Shown in pieces: positions 9,591-20,699 of a DNA stretch of 64,000 bases. Positions within the stretch are counted from its first letter, which is position 1; every line of letters begins with the position of its first letter. The stretch is from positions 1,428,501 through 1,492,500 of the forward strand of contig OU015566.1 of the NCBI GenBank assembly GCA_907165135.1, read 5' to 3'. The position numbers and the translations under genes were made by a program. The notes beneath the pieces are model-generated. The model saw only the letters and a program-made list of their open reading frames with translations. It was not told the origin of the DNA and did not search any database. The stretch is from Oikopleura dioica (lineage: Eukaryota > Chordata > Appendicularia > Copelata > Oikopleuridae).

Positions 9591-12263
9591 ATGTCTGGCG
9601 TTTTTGTGATTTGCACTTATAAATATGAAAAAGAGGAGGATGATGAATTGACGATTGTGGAAGGGGAGAAGCTCGAGTTGGTGGATGAAGTGGACGAGAA
9701 TGGATGGGTGACGGGAAGGAATGAAAGGGGGGAAGAAGGGTTGATTCCGATGGATTTCTGAAAAAGGGTCGAAATCAAGATTACTTTCGGACCAATTTTT
9801 CGAGAAAAAAAAACAAAAAATAAAGAATTAGATATTCACTCTGATCATTGAAAATTTTTCTTTTCTATATTTTGATCTTGAAACAGTCAATTGATCCCGA
9901 GCTCCCCACCATCCACCGATACGAAAACCGCTGCGTAAGCCTTCAACAACTTTTCACCAATTTAATTACTTGATTTTTTCTAGCGCTCAACCTCAAATAC
10001 CCCTGCCCGAGAAGCAACCTGAGTCTGAGCCGAAAGAGTCGGAACCGGCGAATTCTGAAAAACCCGAAGGTTTGAACCTCGAATCGTTGATTTTTTTCAT
10101 GATTTATGAAGAAGCTTTAGAGCATGATTTTGACATGACTTTGCCGAAAATTCGAGTTCCGATGGATTCTGACTCGAGTTCTTCGTCGGATGATTCCGAG
10201 GGGCAGAGAGACTTCGAGGCGCAAATTTTGGGAACAAAAATTGAAGAGAAAAAAGAAAAAGAACAAGAAAATTTCGAGAGAAAAGAAAGCGTGAAAGGTA
10301 AAAAAAGAACCAACAAAAGATCGTCTTTTGGAATTTTTTTTAGAATTTGAAGAAAACGAAGCTCCAGATTTAAACGAAATTCCAACTGAAAAAGAATCAG
10401 CAGAAAGTGAAGAAAAAGAAAAACCAGAAATCGAGCGGCAAAAATCATCAAACGAGCAGTTTCAAACAAAAAGGCTAAGCTCAAGCAGTAGCAGCTCCAG
10501 CAGCACCGATTCTAGCGTCGATTTCGACCCTGAAAAAGAACTGATGAAAACATCCCTAGTCTTTGTTTTTCAAATTTAACAGTTTTTTTTTAACTTTTTC
10601 AATGAAAAACCCGATCAGAATCAGAAGAATCCGGAGAAAAAAAGGAAGAGCAAGAAAATGAGTCACCACCTCCGCCGAAGCCTAGAAGGTTGAGTTTGGC
10701 ACCGAGCCCGATTCAGTTACGCGCGCAGAAGACTCTTTCTGTCGACAGTCAGGGCTCGATCCTGACGCAGGTACTGTTTTCTTTTGACGCGAAAATACGG
10801 AGAGACAATTATCTAGGATAGCCAGTCGAAAGAAGAATTTGCTCTCGACGAAAACTCAGCTGACGAAATCGACGAAATCAAGGAAGACAATGCTGAAACC
10901 CCCGAAATAGAAACAAAAGACGTTGAGAAATCCGAAGAACCCACAGAGAAATCAAAACCTATCGCCAAAAAAGATGCGGGAATGGCCTACCGAGAGGTCA
11001 AAAAATACTACGGCCTCGTCAATACAAGAATCAAAAACGAGTTGAAATTGCAAAAAGGCGACAAAGTGCAAATTTTATATTTTTCCGCCGAAGCTGACGT
11101 TCTCGAAATTCGAATTCCAAGGACAGACGAAAGCGGCAATTTTCCTAAGGCCAATTTCAATAAGGAATAGAAATTCCAAATTCTTACCTCCCATGTATTT
11201 ATGATCGTTGGAAAGAGCGTAAAAAGTTACGTCAGAAAAATATATTTCTAGAGGCTGAGTCATCACAAATGACGTCATGGCGGCTGGTTGAAGTTCCAAA
11301 AGCCCAAAGGTTGGGTCCCCTCTCATTTTTTTTCCACAAATGGAAAATTTGAGTTAAATACAGGAAAATGATCGCCTTGACCTACTCTAGGTGAAGAGCT
11401 ATATTTTTCGGAAAAAATTTTGAAAAAATCGAAAAAACAAATTTTTTTCTAGAGTTGGATCTTTCATATATAGCTCTTCACCTAGAGTAGGTCAAGGCGA
11501 TCATTTTGATATATTGAACTCAAATTTTCCATTTCTAGAAAAAAAATGAGAGGGGACCCAACGTTTGGGACTTTTGGAACTTCAACCAGCCGCCATGACG
11601 TCATTAATGATGACTCAGCCCCTAAAACTATTTTTTTCTGACGTAACTTTTTACGCTCTTTCTAACGAGCACAAAAACATGGGGGGTTAGGATTTGGAAT
11701 TTCTATTCCTTATTGAAATTGGCCTAAGAAATATTTGAATATCGAGGAAAAAATGGTCAGATACGATGCTGGCTCGTTTTATTCCGTTGCTTTTTCGTAT
11801 GAGCCGAATACCGACAAATTGCTTAGTAAGGAGCCTCCGATGAAAAAAATGTTAGAAAATTAATTTTCAGAGTTAGTCAGAGACGAAGAAATTCAAATAA
11901 TCCACATTCCAGAAGAAGGAAAATATGTTACTGGCCAAAACAAAGCTGGAAAAGGTACGAAATCCTTACCTGGGAAACCTGTGCATAAAACCTGAGTCAG
12001 GGTCATGGAAGACCATATAAAGGTCCTCTTTTCGGACCCTGACTCAGGTTTTCTTCACAGGTTGCCGAGTCTCGAACAAATCTTCTTTCTTTACTTTATT
12101 TATTTCAGAAGGCCAACTTCTTCTGGAAGAGCTCGAAGATAGCCTTCTCAAAGCAGGTCGAGTTCCAGAAGGCGCAAAAGAACCGATAAAAACGAAAGAA
12201 GAGGAAAAGTCCCCGCCGAAAAATGAAAAACCGAAAAAGAGTCGGAAATGTGTCTTACTGTAA
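9591..12263 (+). CDS. Three-SH3 adaptor with C-terminal CaaX box
   Basis: Exons 9591-9739, 9887-9934, 9984-10297, 10344-10558, about 10615-10770, 10817-11149, 11729-11825, 11871-11954 and 12109-12263 (about 515 residues). SH3-1 is CTYKYEKEEDDELTIVEGEK..., SH3-2 is YYGLVNTRIKNELKLQKGDK...ESGNFPKKYL, and SH3-3 is AFSYEPNTDKLLKLVRDEEI...AGKEGQLLLEEL. Long Glu/Ser/Pro-rich linkers separate SH3-1 and SH3-2. The protein ends KKSRKCVLL, a basic run plus CaaX motif that predicts prenylation (Leu at X favours geranylgeranylation). Intron 11150-11728 is a GC-AG intron equal to a MITE. The join at 10558-10615 is not resolved in frame. A stop at 9759-9761 would end a 56-residue SH3-only form if the first intron were retained. 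Likely a membrane-anchored scaffold binding proline-rich partners. Confidence 0.72.
11149..11728 (+). mobile_element. PIF/Harbinger-type MITE acting as an exact GC-AG intron
   Basis: Long inverted repeats start GGCCAATTTCAATAAGG and end with the complement. The 576-bp element is flanked by direct TAA copies (11146-11148 and 11725-11727), matching the TWA target site and GGCC-type ends of PIF/Harbinger elements (family assignment inferred). Splicing CCTAAG|GC...CTAAG|AAA removes the element plus one TAA copy, restoring ...NFPKKYLN... across the end of SH3-2. Confidence 0.85.
11955..12108 (+). repeat. Intron with palindromic CTGAGTCAGG element
   Basis: Within this GT-AG intron of the SH3 gene, ACCTGAGTCAGGGTC is mirrored by GACCCTGACTCAGGT, with outer pieces AACCTGTG and CACAGGTT. 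Same family as 3708-3802 and 12857-13014. Confidence 0.7.
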
Positions 12264-12543
12264 ATATGTTTTTTTTTAATCATTTGCTTCATCTGTAAAT
12301 AAAAATAATGATTCCCAGAAAAAATAATATGGGCCGCGGAGGGCGCAAAAGAGCGTGGGAACATTTTTCTCGTCCTCCGATGGAAACAGATTTTCAAATT
12401 GCGCGCGCTTTTTTGATCAGAATTTTCTAAAATAAGAAAAAGAAATGAAGAGAAGAGGAAATTTAAATTTTGAGAAAACATAAAATATCTATCGAAAAAA
12501 AACCTTATTTTTCTTATTTTTAACATTAACTTTCAAGAAAAGA

Positions 12544-14666
12544 ATGTTCCTTCGAATTCGAATTGTCCGTCCGAATGTCCGATACCGAGCTCGTTTTCAA
12601 AAAGCAATTCCGAAAAACCGCTTCGACGGAAATCCGCTAGAATCGCCGCCCGAAATGATGGAACGAGAAAAAGAAGCGAGAAAAGACTCAAAATTTCAAA
12701 GAAAAACGAGAATCGTCGACTCCTTCATTCCATTGGAAGGCACTCCTGGAGCACAGAATCATCCCCTTTTGCAGAACATGATTGACGAAAAACCGAAGGA
12801 GGAGTTTTCGGCGATTGACGAAGAAAGATCCAGGCAAATGGAGTTCAGAAATTCAGGTTTGTCTTCTTCCTGGGCTCAAAAACCTGTATTGGAAAGCTGA
12901 GTCAGGGTTCTGAACAAGCTTCATTAAAAGGCGGCTTCTTTTTTTAAGCTTTTCCGGAGCCTGACTCAGGTTTTCTTGGCAAGTTTCAGATTGCCCTTCT
13001 TCATTTCTTTTTTAGATTACGGCTATTTGGTGACAACAAACCGCGGTCGCGCAGAAAACTTCGACTACAACGGCAACTATCGAGGAAATCAGCACATCCA
13101 GAGTAATCTTTACTGGAAAGAAGCGGCAGAAATCGAAGAGCAAATGACGCCAGAGTTGATTCTTTCAAATTTTCGACGGCTCCTCAGCTCGCTGGAAAAT
13201 GGAGATTTCGAGACAGATGAAAAAAGGGTGATTTTGAAGGCTTGTTTGGAAGAAATGTGCGATTCCATAGGTTCAAGGTCGTAAAAAATGTCAAATAATC
13301 ATCAAAAATGTAAAATGAGATCGTCTAATATGGCCTTTTCGACCTCTAAAAAAGCTCTTCTGAAAACGAAGTGATTCTCCCGACCGATTTCGTCAATCGT
13401 CTTCGACTCTCTCTATCTTCGATTGGAATTCAATTGCAGCCAACTGAAATCGACGAGAATTCGAGAAAATGCGTCGTTTCGAATGTGATTTTGGACCACA
13501 AGTTTTCGTTGTGCGAGAGAAAATTGACCGATTATTTGATGAAGATTTACGAAATCATTTCGCTGTCGCAAGTTTCTCAATTAGGAAAGGGTAAAAACCG
13601 GTACGACATGGCCACACCTCCTAACAAAGGATAGAAAAGGACCAACTTTTTGACCCACTTTTTGGACCAACTTTTTGACCCTCTTAAAAAGACCTCTTAT
13701 CAAAGCCCGATGCAGAAAATGTAAAAGAGCTCAATTCCTCGATGGAAAACTTCCTCAACTTCGCCGATTCCATTTCGCAAGTAGACGTCATCATCGACCT
13801 TCAAAACTTTGCGCATCGCGTTTTGAAAAGTCCCCCGAATCGGCCGTATCATTGCTCGACTTTTCCGAAGCACTTTCTTCTTCATCTCTTTTCCAGCGAG
13901 CAGGAATTCTATCAAGGAGAAGCGGAGCTATTCTACGAAGCGTTAGGGAAAGGATTCGAAGTTGTGATGAATCATGCGAGACAGAAGTTCAAGAGTAAAG
14001 AGGAAAGGAAAGAATTGAAGGTTTTGGTGTTGACTCCTGAAGGCGCAAATATCTCCTCTCTTATTCAAAGCTTCTCTACAGGTAATTTTCTTGAAGATAT
14101 CAGATTGAGGGTGGAGAATGCCTCTCAAAGTCTTTCTTCTTAAATATAGAATTTTAGACCCAGATGTGGACATTACCTGTTTCAAAACTCCAAAGCTCCG
14201 AAAAACCTCCAAAAATCGCATTCGAAAGGGCCAAACTGAGAAAACCCAAGAATCGTCTTCCCTGATTCTCCATTTCGATGATTTTTTCGCGCTCTTGGCG
14301 GCCTCACTTTTTGAAAACGCACTATTGATTTCCGAAGACAAGTTTCAAAACATCTTCCCGTATCATCTGAAGCGCGGCTATTTGGAGCCATACTCTGCGT
14401 TCATGAGTTCCGCCAGGGCGAAAAGGGACGAAGCGGAAAAAATCGAAAACGCGAGAGACGAGTGGAGAAGAATGTTGAGCCCAAAGTTCCGGGAAAAAGT
14501 CCTCTTTCATTTGATTGACAGATATAAGGGCATCCGCCTCGATTACTTTAAAAACGAGCTGGATGTTCGACCCCAGTTTGTTGACGATTTCTGCTTTTTA
14601 CCCTACCAAACTGTGAATAAAGATGGAAAAGCTATCACTAAGTGGCTTTTCTTTTCGATACAGTAA
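12544..14666 (+). CDS. Unrecognised protein with basic N-terminus, probably mitochondrial
   Basis: Five exons, all GT-AG: 12544-12856, 13015-13277, 13355-13590, 13692-14081 and 14158-14666 (about 570 residues). The N-terminus (MFLRIRIVRPNVRYRARFQK) is rich in Arg with no acidic residue, as in a mitochondrial presequence. The rest is mixed helical and charged with no motif I can name. Its stop is only 30 nt from the ATG of the release-factor homologue, suggesting a two-gene operon. A mitochondrial role is inferred from the N-terminus and the partner gene. Intron 1 carries a CTGAGTCAGG palindrome. Confidence 0.6.
12857..13014 (+). repeat. Intron with palindromic CTGAGTCAGG element (third copy)
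   Basis: The intron contains CCTGGGCTC, AGCTGAGTCAGGGTTC and the mirrored GAGCCTGACTCAGGTTTT. Together with 3708-3802 and 11955-12108 it defines a small intron-dwelling family. Confidence 0.65.
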
Positions 14667-14696
14667 TAAGTTCCAGTTTAAATGAAAATTTCAGAT
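14667..14696 (+). promoter_or_regulatory. Very short intercistronic gap ending in TTTCAG, probable trans-splice acceptor
   Basis: Thirty nucleotides separate the stop of the upstream gene from the next ATG. They end AAATTTCAGAT|ATG, a good 3' splice site with no donor before it. Appendicularians are known to resolve operons by spliced-leader trans-splicing; applying that here is inference. Confidence 0.5.
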
Positions 14697-15978
14697 ATGA
14701 TTCGGGCCGGAGGGAGCCTTTTAGTCAGGCGATTGTCGACAAAAGAAGGCGAAAGAATTGTAAATTTGGCAAAGAAAATCGCTGAAAAATGTCCTCGAAC
14801 TCAAACTATCATGAAAGACTACAGCATCAATCTTCCTTCTTCAGAAAATCTGCAAATAATCAACGATTTGGACCATCAAGTAAGGCATGTTCTTTGTCAA
14901 ACGTAAATAATCTTTCTGTAGTGATTTGAAAGAGATGCTGAAAATTGAAGAAGACGATGATTTGAAAGAAATGTGTCGCGAAGAAATCGAAGGTTTCACA
15001 TCAGAAATCACCCAAAAGTCTGAAGACATCTTCTCGTCCCTCGTTTCTTCTCACCAATCATCTCCATCTTCAACACAAACAGTCGTCTTCAGCATCCACA
15101 CAGTCAAACAAGAAGGCGGCCTAGAATCGGGAATAACAGTTCGCCACATGGCCGAGTTCTACGAGAAGTTTTTCGAGTACCAAGACTGGGAGATCTTGAG
15201 CTACAAGGAAGTCCCTTACGGGGGATCAAATACAAAGACGCAGGGCGATCCAATGGAGCTGGTCCAGTTTACTGTTCAGGGAGAAGGGGCGCTCGAAATT
15301 TTGGCCAGAGAAAAGGTATTTTTTCGAAGTTCCTTTAGTGCGCGAAACTCTTCAATCCCTGTTCAAATCCTCTAAAACAGCTTTTTAAGGGTATCCACCA
15401 GCACAAGCGTCAATCGTTCAACACCAAAATCGGCATCAATCTGAAATTCTCCGTCGCTGTCCACTGCCGCCCCCTGATAACGAAAGAAAAGCGCTCGAAA
15501 GAAGAAATAAAACGAGATTTGAGAGTGATTTCTACGCGCGGAATTCGCGGCGGAAATGCAGATGGCGGAGTAAGGATCCGATTGAACCTTCACGATCCAG
15601 TTTATGGGCTGCATTTGACTTACGATGGGGTGGGAAACAAGCAGCAGAATATGAATGAAGCGGTTGATGTCATGAAGAAGAGAATAAGAGAGCTGGAAGA
15701 GCGAGATTTTCAGAATACGAAGGCTGAATTGGAAAATGACATCTCACAGGTTACTAAAATATTCGTCTTTTTAGACTAATTCAATATTGTTTCTTCAGAA
15801 AATCGTCCGGATTTACGACCATACAACGAATAAAGTAACATCGGCATCAACTTCAACTGTTCTTCTTTCTGATTTCCTTACCGATTTCGAGCTTTTATCT
15901 GAAATTCACGAAGAGCAAAAAGAAGAAGAAACAAAAGCTCTTTTGAATGATTTTCTCTGCGAAATAGAGCAGCTGTGA
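14697..15978 (+). CDS. Mitochondrial class-I release-factor homologue lacking GGQ
   Basis: Exons 14697-14879, 14935-15315, 15390-15749 and 15799-15978 (about 367 residues, the usual size of mitochondrial RF1 proteins). The start MIRAGGSLLVRRLSTK looks like a mitochondrial presequence. RF1 landmarks are seen in order: an acidic helical N-domain, LEILAREKGIHQHKRQ (matching the GVHRVQR region), DLRVISTRGIRGGN where the catalytic GGQ loop belongs, and GVGNKQQNMNEAVDVMKKRI (matching the DERSQHKN...A...L region). The Gln of GGQ is replaced (GGN) and the loop is shortened, so peptidyl-tRNA hydrolysis is not expected. It may be a rescue or assembly factor that binds the ribosome without catalysis. 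The acceptor of exon 2 could shift by a few codons. Confidence 0.72.
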
Positions 15979-16175
15979 CAAATTTCTAGAATTTATACTT
16001 GTATATTTCCTTGTCACCTTGATGCAGAACTGTTACAGAATTCATGAAAATTTGAATTGAAGAGACACTTTTGTAGCCAATATCGTTCGTTAGGAATCCT
16101 CGGTTGCGCACTATTTTCATATCCTTTTTCAAAAGTCTTCAGTTGATAGCCTACTAGACTGTCTACTTTTTTTGT

Positions 16176-17426
16176 TCAAATTCTGACTTTTTCCTTGATA
16201 TTTTTCGTGTTCAAAAGCAGCACATTATCTCGTCCCCCAAGAGCTATAAATTCGTATCCAATCGAAACAACTAAAACAACCTTTTTTCCTGATCAAATTT
16301 TTCTTCAAACCTTTGAACGGAAAAATGATATCTAGTGTTTGAAGAGCAGTCCCATCTTTCGCACTCAAAATTCGAATCTCAATGTCGGATCTTTTGCACT
16401 GGCTCAGATTTGCGATTATGACTTGATTCCCCTTTTCGCTAAATTTTGCGTCGTAGACGAATTGCGTCTCCGTCAGTTTTTGCGACCAGAGAGGGAACTT
16501 TTCGTCTAGTTTTCGGAAAATGATTTTTGGTGACCACGTGATGTCTCTAATAACAGTCGCATTTAGACAACTTAATACTTTGGTTCAACATATATTTTCT
16601 TATATCTAAGAAGTATCTAAGAAACCTACCGTTGATTAAAAACAGTCAACAATGAGTCGTCATAAAAATCGGCCTTGATACTCGAAGGAGAGCTTCCATA
16701 CAATTCCGGCGCTAGAAATTCGTGTTCTCCATTCTCCCAATACAGCCGTGTTATATTTTGACCCACGATAATTCCGAATTTTTCTTGCAACGTCACAGAA
16801 TGCACCAAATTAACCACCTTGGAGAATATTTTTCGAAACTCTTCTTTGAGAATGTCGAATTCCAAGAATGTGATAGTCGAGTTAAAAAGCGAAAAATGCT
16901 GCGTGATGATTTTTTGGTCGTTTTCGAGCACTTTTATTTGCATCACTTTTCCGGCGTTGTGCGGGAATAGAAATCGTTTCGTGACTTTTCTGCTTTTCTC
17001 GTCCCAGAAAGTCAGGAATTTTGAACACGTAATTAGGCGGTTTTCAGTGACTGTAAATGCAGATATGATTTTGGCGGATTCGAGTTCAGGTAGCCAGCTC
17101 AGTTCCTCGTCTTTGTACAGGAACAGTTCCTGGAAAGTGCCCTTTTCCATGTTCAACCTTGAAACTTCCTCTGCGTCGTGAATTTTCTCCGCGATTCTCC
17201 TCGACAATTCCGACGGCCGAGTCAGCTTCACATTCGCTCTCTTCATATAATCTCTATGAAACGGGCACACTTTTCTTTTGTACTTCAAGTACTTGTGCCA
17301 CAATCTTCCGCTTCTGCTCAATTCTTCAAAAACCGGGTCGACTTCTTCCATCTTTGAAAGATCTTCGAATTCTAGTTTCTCGCAAATTTGAAGCAAAATG
17401 TGCTCGAAAGGCCAGAGACAATCCAT
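16176..17426 (-). CDS. F-box protein with WD/propeller-like C-terminus
   Basis: Exon 1 is 16630-17426 and exon 2 about 16176-16546, with an 83-nt GT-AG intron. Residues 5-45 (PFEHILLQICEKLEFEDLSK...SGRLWHKYL) fit an F-box, the Skp1-binding module of SCF ubiquitin ligases. The remainder has strand-turn repeats ending in patterns such as KFLTFWDEKSRKVTKRF and IEIRILSAKDGTALQTL, as in WD40 proteins. Near the 3' end the obvious continuation (VVLVVSIGYEFIALGGRDN, then a stop at 16176) is in a different frame from the preceding exon. A short or non-canonical intron around 16290-16330, or a frameshift, is needed and was not resolved. Confidence 0.68.
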
Positions 17427-17932
17427 CCTCTGAGCTAAAAACTCTGAATTATTTTTTGATCGCGAAAATTACACTCTTGATTGTTGTAATCAAGGTTTCC
17501 AAGCTTGGTCCAGGCCTTGACGGCCCCCGGCGCCAGAAATTAAGTCCACGAGCTGGCAACGCGCCAACTAGGACACGCGATTTGGCACCCTGGATCATCA
17601 TCAGCAGCATTTTGATTGCTGAACAACATTTTTATTGCGAAAAAGTGACGAAACTGATCATCAAATTCATTATCATTACCAATAATTGAAAATTTGATAA
17701 ATATCTCATCCTGGAATTTCAAGCCAATCAGAATCTTGGTATTGGCGAAACTGCCAATCAGAAGTCGAAAGCCTTCCTGAGCAAATTTCAATGAATTACC
17801 CTTTTTAGAATCTCTTTCTTTCAGAATGACAATTGTTACGAATTCTTGGAAACTCTCTAGAATCTCTAGAACATCCTCAATGTTGTTCCCCCAAGAAAAG
17901 TCTCTTCAGTTTATAAGAACCTCCTCTGGAGC
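17427..17932. other. Spacer between divergent genes
   Basis: This is the shared upstream region of the F-box gene (-) and the actin-like gene (+). No gene, RNA or long repeat was seen. It contains short GCCAATCAG motifs in both orientations around 17490-17760. Confidence 0.5.
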
Positions 17933-19617
17933 ATGTTTGATCAGCTAGAACCGTTTATTATCGACAATGGATCCGGCACGATAAAGGTAAAAAACTTGAA
18001 AAATAGGTTGATAACACCAGTTTAGGCCGGATACGCGAACTCAGAAAATCAGTCAGGACCTCCCATAGAATTCCCCTCAATTATCGCCCGTCCAAGGCAT
18101 AAGGGCCTTGGTCAAATCGGAGCCAAGCAAGCTGCTATTTTCGTTGGTAATGAAGCTGATAAGAAGCGAGGTCTTTGCAAAGTGTCCTATCCAATTGAAC
18201 AAGGGTAAGAATACCGTTTTACTGTTAAAAATTACCCCTTTTTAGTTATATAAAAAGCGTGGACGATACGTATCTGATGTGGCTAGAAGCGCTCAGAGGC
18301 GTTCCAAACGGACTGAATCAGATAAAAGACAGAGGACTGGTACTGACGGAGCCGCCGCTCAATTCGAATAAAAATAGAGAGACCATGGTCGAAGTTGCGC
18401 TTGAAAAACTCGTCGCCAAAGCTGTTTCACTCCAAGTTCAAGGTTTTTTTTCAAGAATTCAAGGGTGTTATTTTGTTTGTAGGTGTATTGTCGCTATATT
18501 CATACGGACAAGTAACCGGCACAATCGTGGAAATCGGCGACGGAGTGACACACACGATCCCCATTTTCGACGGGTTCTGCATGCCACACGCTGTCAATCG
18601 AGTCGACAACGCCGGCCGCGATCTCACAACTTATCTTCAAAAGCTGCTCATGGAGGAAGGAGTCAATTTATCGTCATCTGCCGAGTTTCAAATCGTACGA
18701 GATCTCAAAGGTACACTTTCTTAGTCGTTTGAAATCTAAATAGATGATAAACAATGTTATTTAGAAAAATACTGCTTCGTCGCAAGTAAAGCTGGAGCTT
18801 CGGAAAGCAAGCCGCAGAAACATGTTCTTCCAGACGGAACTGTAAGTAAATCATTTTAGAGTCGATAAAGTTTTTAAGTTTTATTTTTATTCATTTTGAA
18901 AAGATCAGAAAAGTCTAGAAGTTGCCATCTTTGTCGGCGGACATAAGAGCTAAGAATAAAAACTTTTCATGAATATAATCATTCAACGATTAAATTCACA
19001 AAAATTTCTTCTTATTTGAAATTCATTTTAACGAAATATAAGTAAATCGATTTTCTTCGCGCTTTTATTCTGTCAAAAACAGCTGGATGGCGCTAGAAAA
19101 TAGCAGCTGCTTGAAATTTCAGTTCTATTCAAGAACATAAACGATTTATCACAGCTTCTTACCTAAGAAAAATGAGACATCAAACCCAGACCTGGATTCT
19201 TACCCTCTCTAATAAAAATTTCAGACGATAACGATCAACGAGCAACAAACTCGCGTTCCTGAAGTCCTTTTCAATCCCGAGCTTGTCGGAAAAGATCAAC
19301 CAGGCGTCCACTCCATGGTAGCGGACACAGTCGCCAAGGTAGACGTTGATCTGCGCACCGATTTGTACAAGAACATTTTCCTCTCCGGCGGTAGCTCCAT
19401 GTTCAAAGGAATCGACAAGAGACTGCAAAACGAGGTGCAGAAGATAATTCCTTCCGAAGCAAAAGCTGGCGTCATCGCGAAAAAACACAGATCCTGCGCA
19501 GCGTTTATCGGAGCAACGATGGTCTGCTCCCTGCCAAGCTATGACCACTCAAATTACATCACAAAGCAGGAGCTTCAGGAAGCTGGGCCGTCCATCATCG
19601 CGCGCAAATGCTTTTAA
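17933..19617 (+). CDS. Divergent actin-family protein (actin/centractin-like)
   Basis: Exons 17933-17986, 18026-18204, 18246-18442, 18483-18710, 18765-18841 and 19225-19617, all GT-AG, about 375 residues. Actin hallmarks are present: nucleotide-binding IDNGSGTIKAGYA, LTEPPLN..KNRE, GDGVTHTIPIFDGFCMPHA, AGRDLT, LSGGSSMFKGIDKRL and the C-terminus GPSIIARKCF. Features such as SSSAEFQIVRDLKEKYC and PEVLFNPELVG recall centractin (ARP1), but the tail is actin-like. Identity to either is clearly low, so the ortholog group is open. It probably binds ATP and polymerises or joins a dynactin-like complex (family inference). Confidence 0.85.
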
Positions 19618-19828
19618 ATTGACTCTCTGTATCTACTTGTACAACTACTGTACTGCTTGTATACTACCCTTTGTAATCAATCCTTATTTTTTCAAATACA
19701 TATTTTATTCTTTTTACTCGAAATGTCTTGTTCCTTACTTCTTGTCAAATGATAGGCGCTCCAAAGATCCCTAAAAGCTCCGTAAAAATTAATTATAGAA
19801 ACGAGGCTACTTTCAATGTAGAAAAAAC

Positions 19829-20670
19829 ATGAGCTCGCGTCGCGAATTACGGGATCCGGGCGCTCCTCCTCTCCGGCGATCACCCCGAAAGCGCTTTAAC
19901 GAAGATTCTTCTCGACGAGGAGATCGGTCTCGCAGCTATCGATATCGTACTCCTCCTAGAAGTAGAGGCAGAAAAGAGCCTGAAAACAAAGAGGAAAATT
20001 GCCTGATAGAAAAGACGAACCATGAAGCCGAAAAAACTTATTTAGACAAGAAACTCGAAGAGTATTCGATCAAAACGGACCCAGACGTGAAAGAAAAGAC
20101 CGATATCTTTTCGGACAAATTCGACGCCATGGCGTTTATTTACAGCGACGTGGATCCACCGCACTTTGATGGGCAGGCGCGCGCTGCCGATTGCGTCGAA
20201 ATGCTCCTCGCCAAATGGGATCGGGAAGACGGACTTGTGATAGGTACTCAATTATTAAGCGATCATTGCTTATTCGGTATTCAAGATGAAAACGTCGGAA
20301 AGAAGAAGAGAGGATGGAAGAAGGAGGAGAGGAAGATTGCCATCAAGAACAGAGATGTGACAAAGCTGAGGTTAGTTCTTGAGCCCATTTTTCTTCCATC
20401 ATGAATAATGAATCATTATCAAGAGAGATGTCAAACGAAGCAATAAAAGCGAAGCAAAAACAAAAATTCGAAAATCAAAATCGACAAGAAACCGAAGAAT
20501 ATTCTTCGGACACCGATGAAGTCGACTTGGATAAACTTGCTTGGAGCATGACTGGAAAAAATCTTCCGAAGCAAAGATGGGAGGAACTGTATGGAATGAA
20601 AAATCAGCAAGATATTATTGAAGAAAAACAACGGAGGGGAAGGAGAGGATTCCGAAGACATAGAAAATGA
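19829..20670 (+). CDS. Arg/Ser-rich protein, possible LSM11-like N-terminal motif
   Basis: Exon 1 is 19829-20370 and exon 2 is 20424-20670. The N-terminus is an RS-type basic region (RRGDRSRSYRYRTPPRSRGR). A motif SDKFDAMAFIYSDVDPPHF resembles the SxxFDPLLALYAP motif of LSM11 (U7 snRNP), but no Sm fold is seen after it, so this is only a hint. The C-terminus is Lys/Glu-rich and ends GRRGFRRHRK. A 42-nt segment (20244-20285) starts GTACTC and ends TTCAAG and is a multiple of three. It may be a short intron whose retention keeps the frame. A nuclear RNA-linked role is inferred from composition. Confidence 0.6.
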
Positions 20671-20699
20671 CGATTTTTCTTAAGGTAAGCTTTAACACG

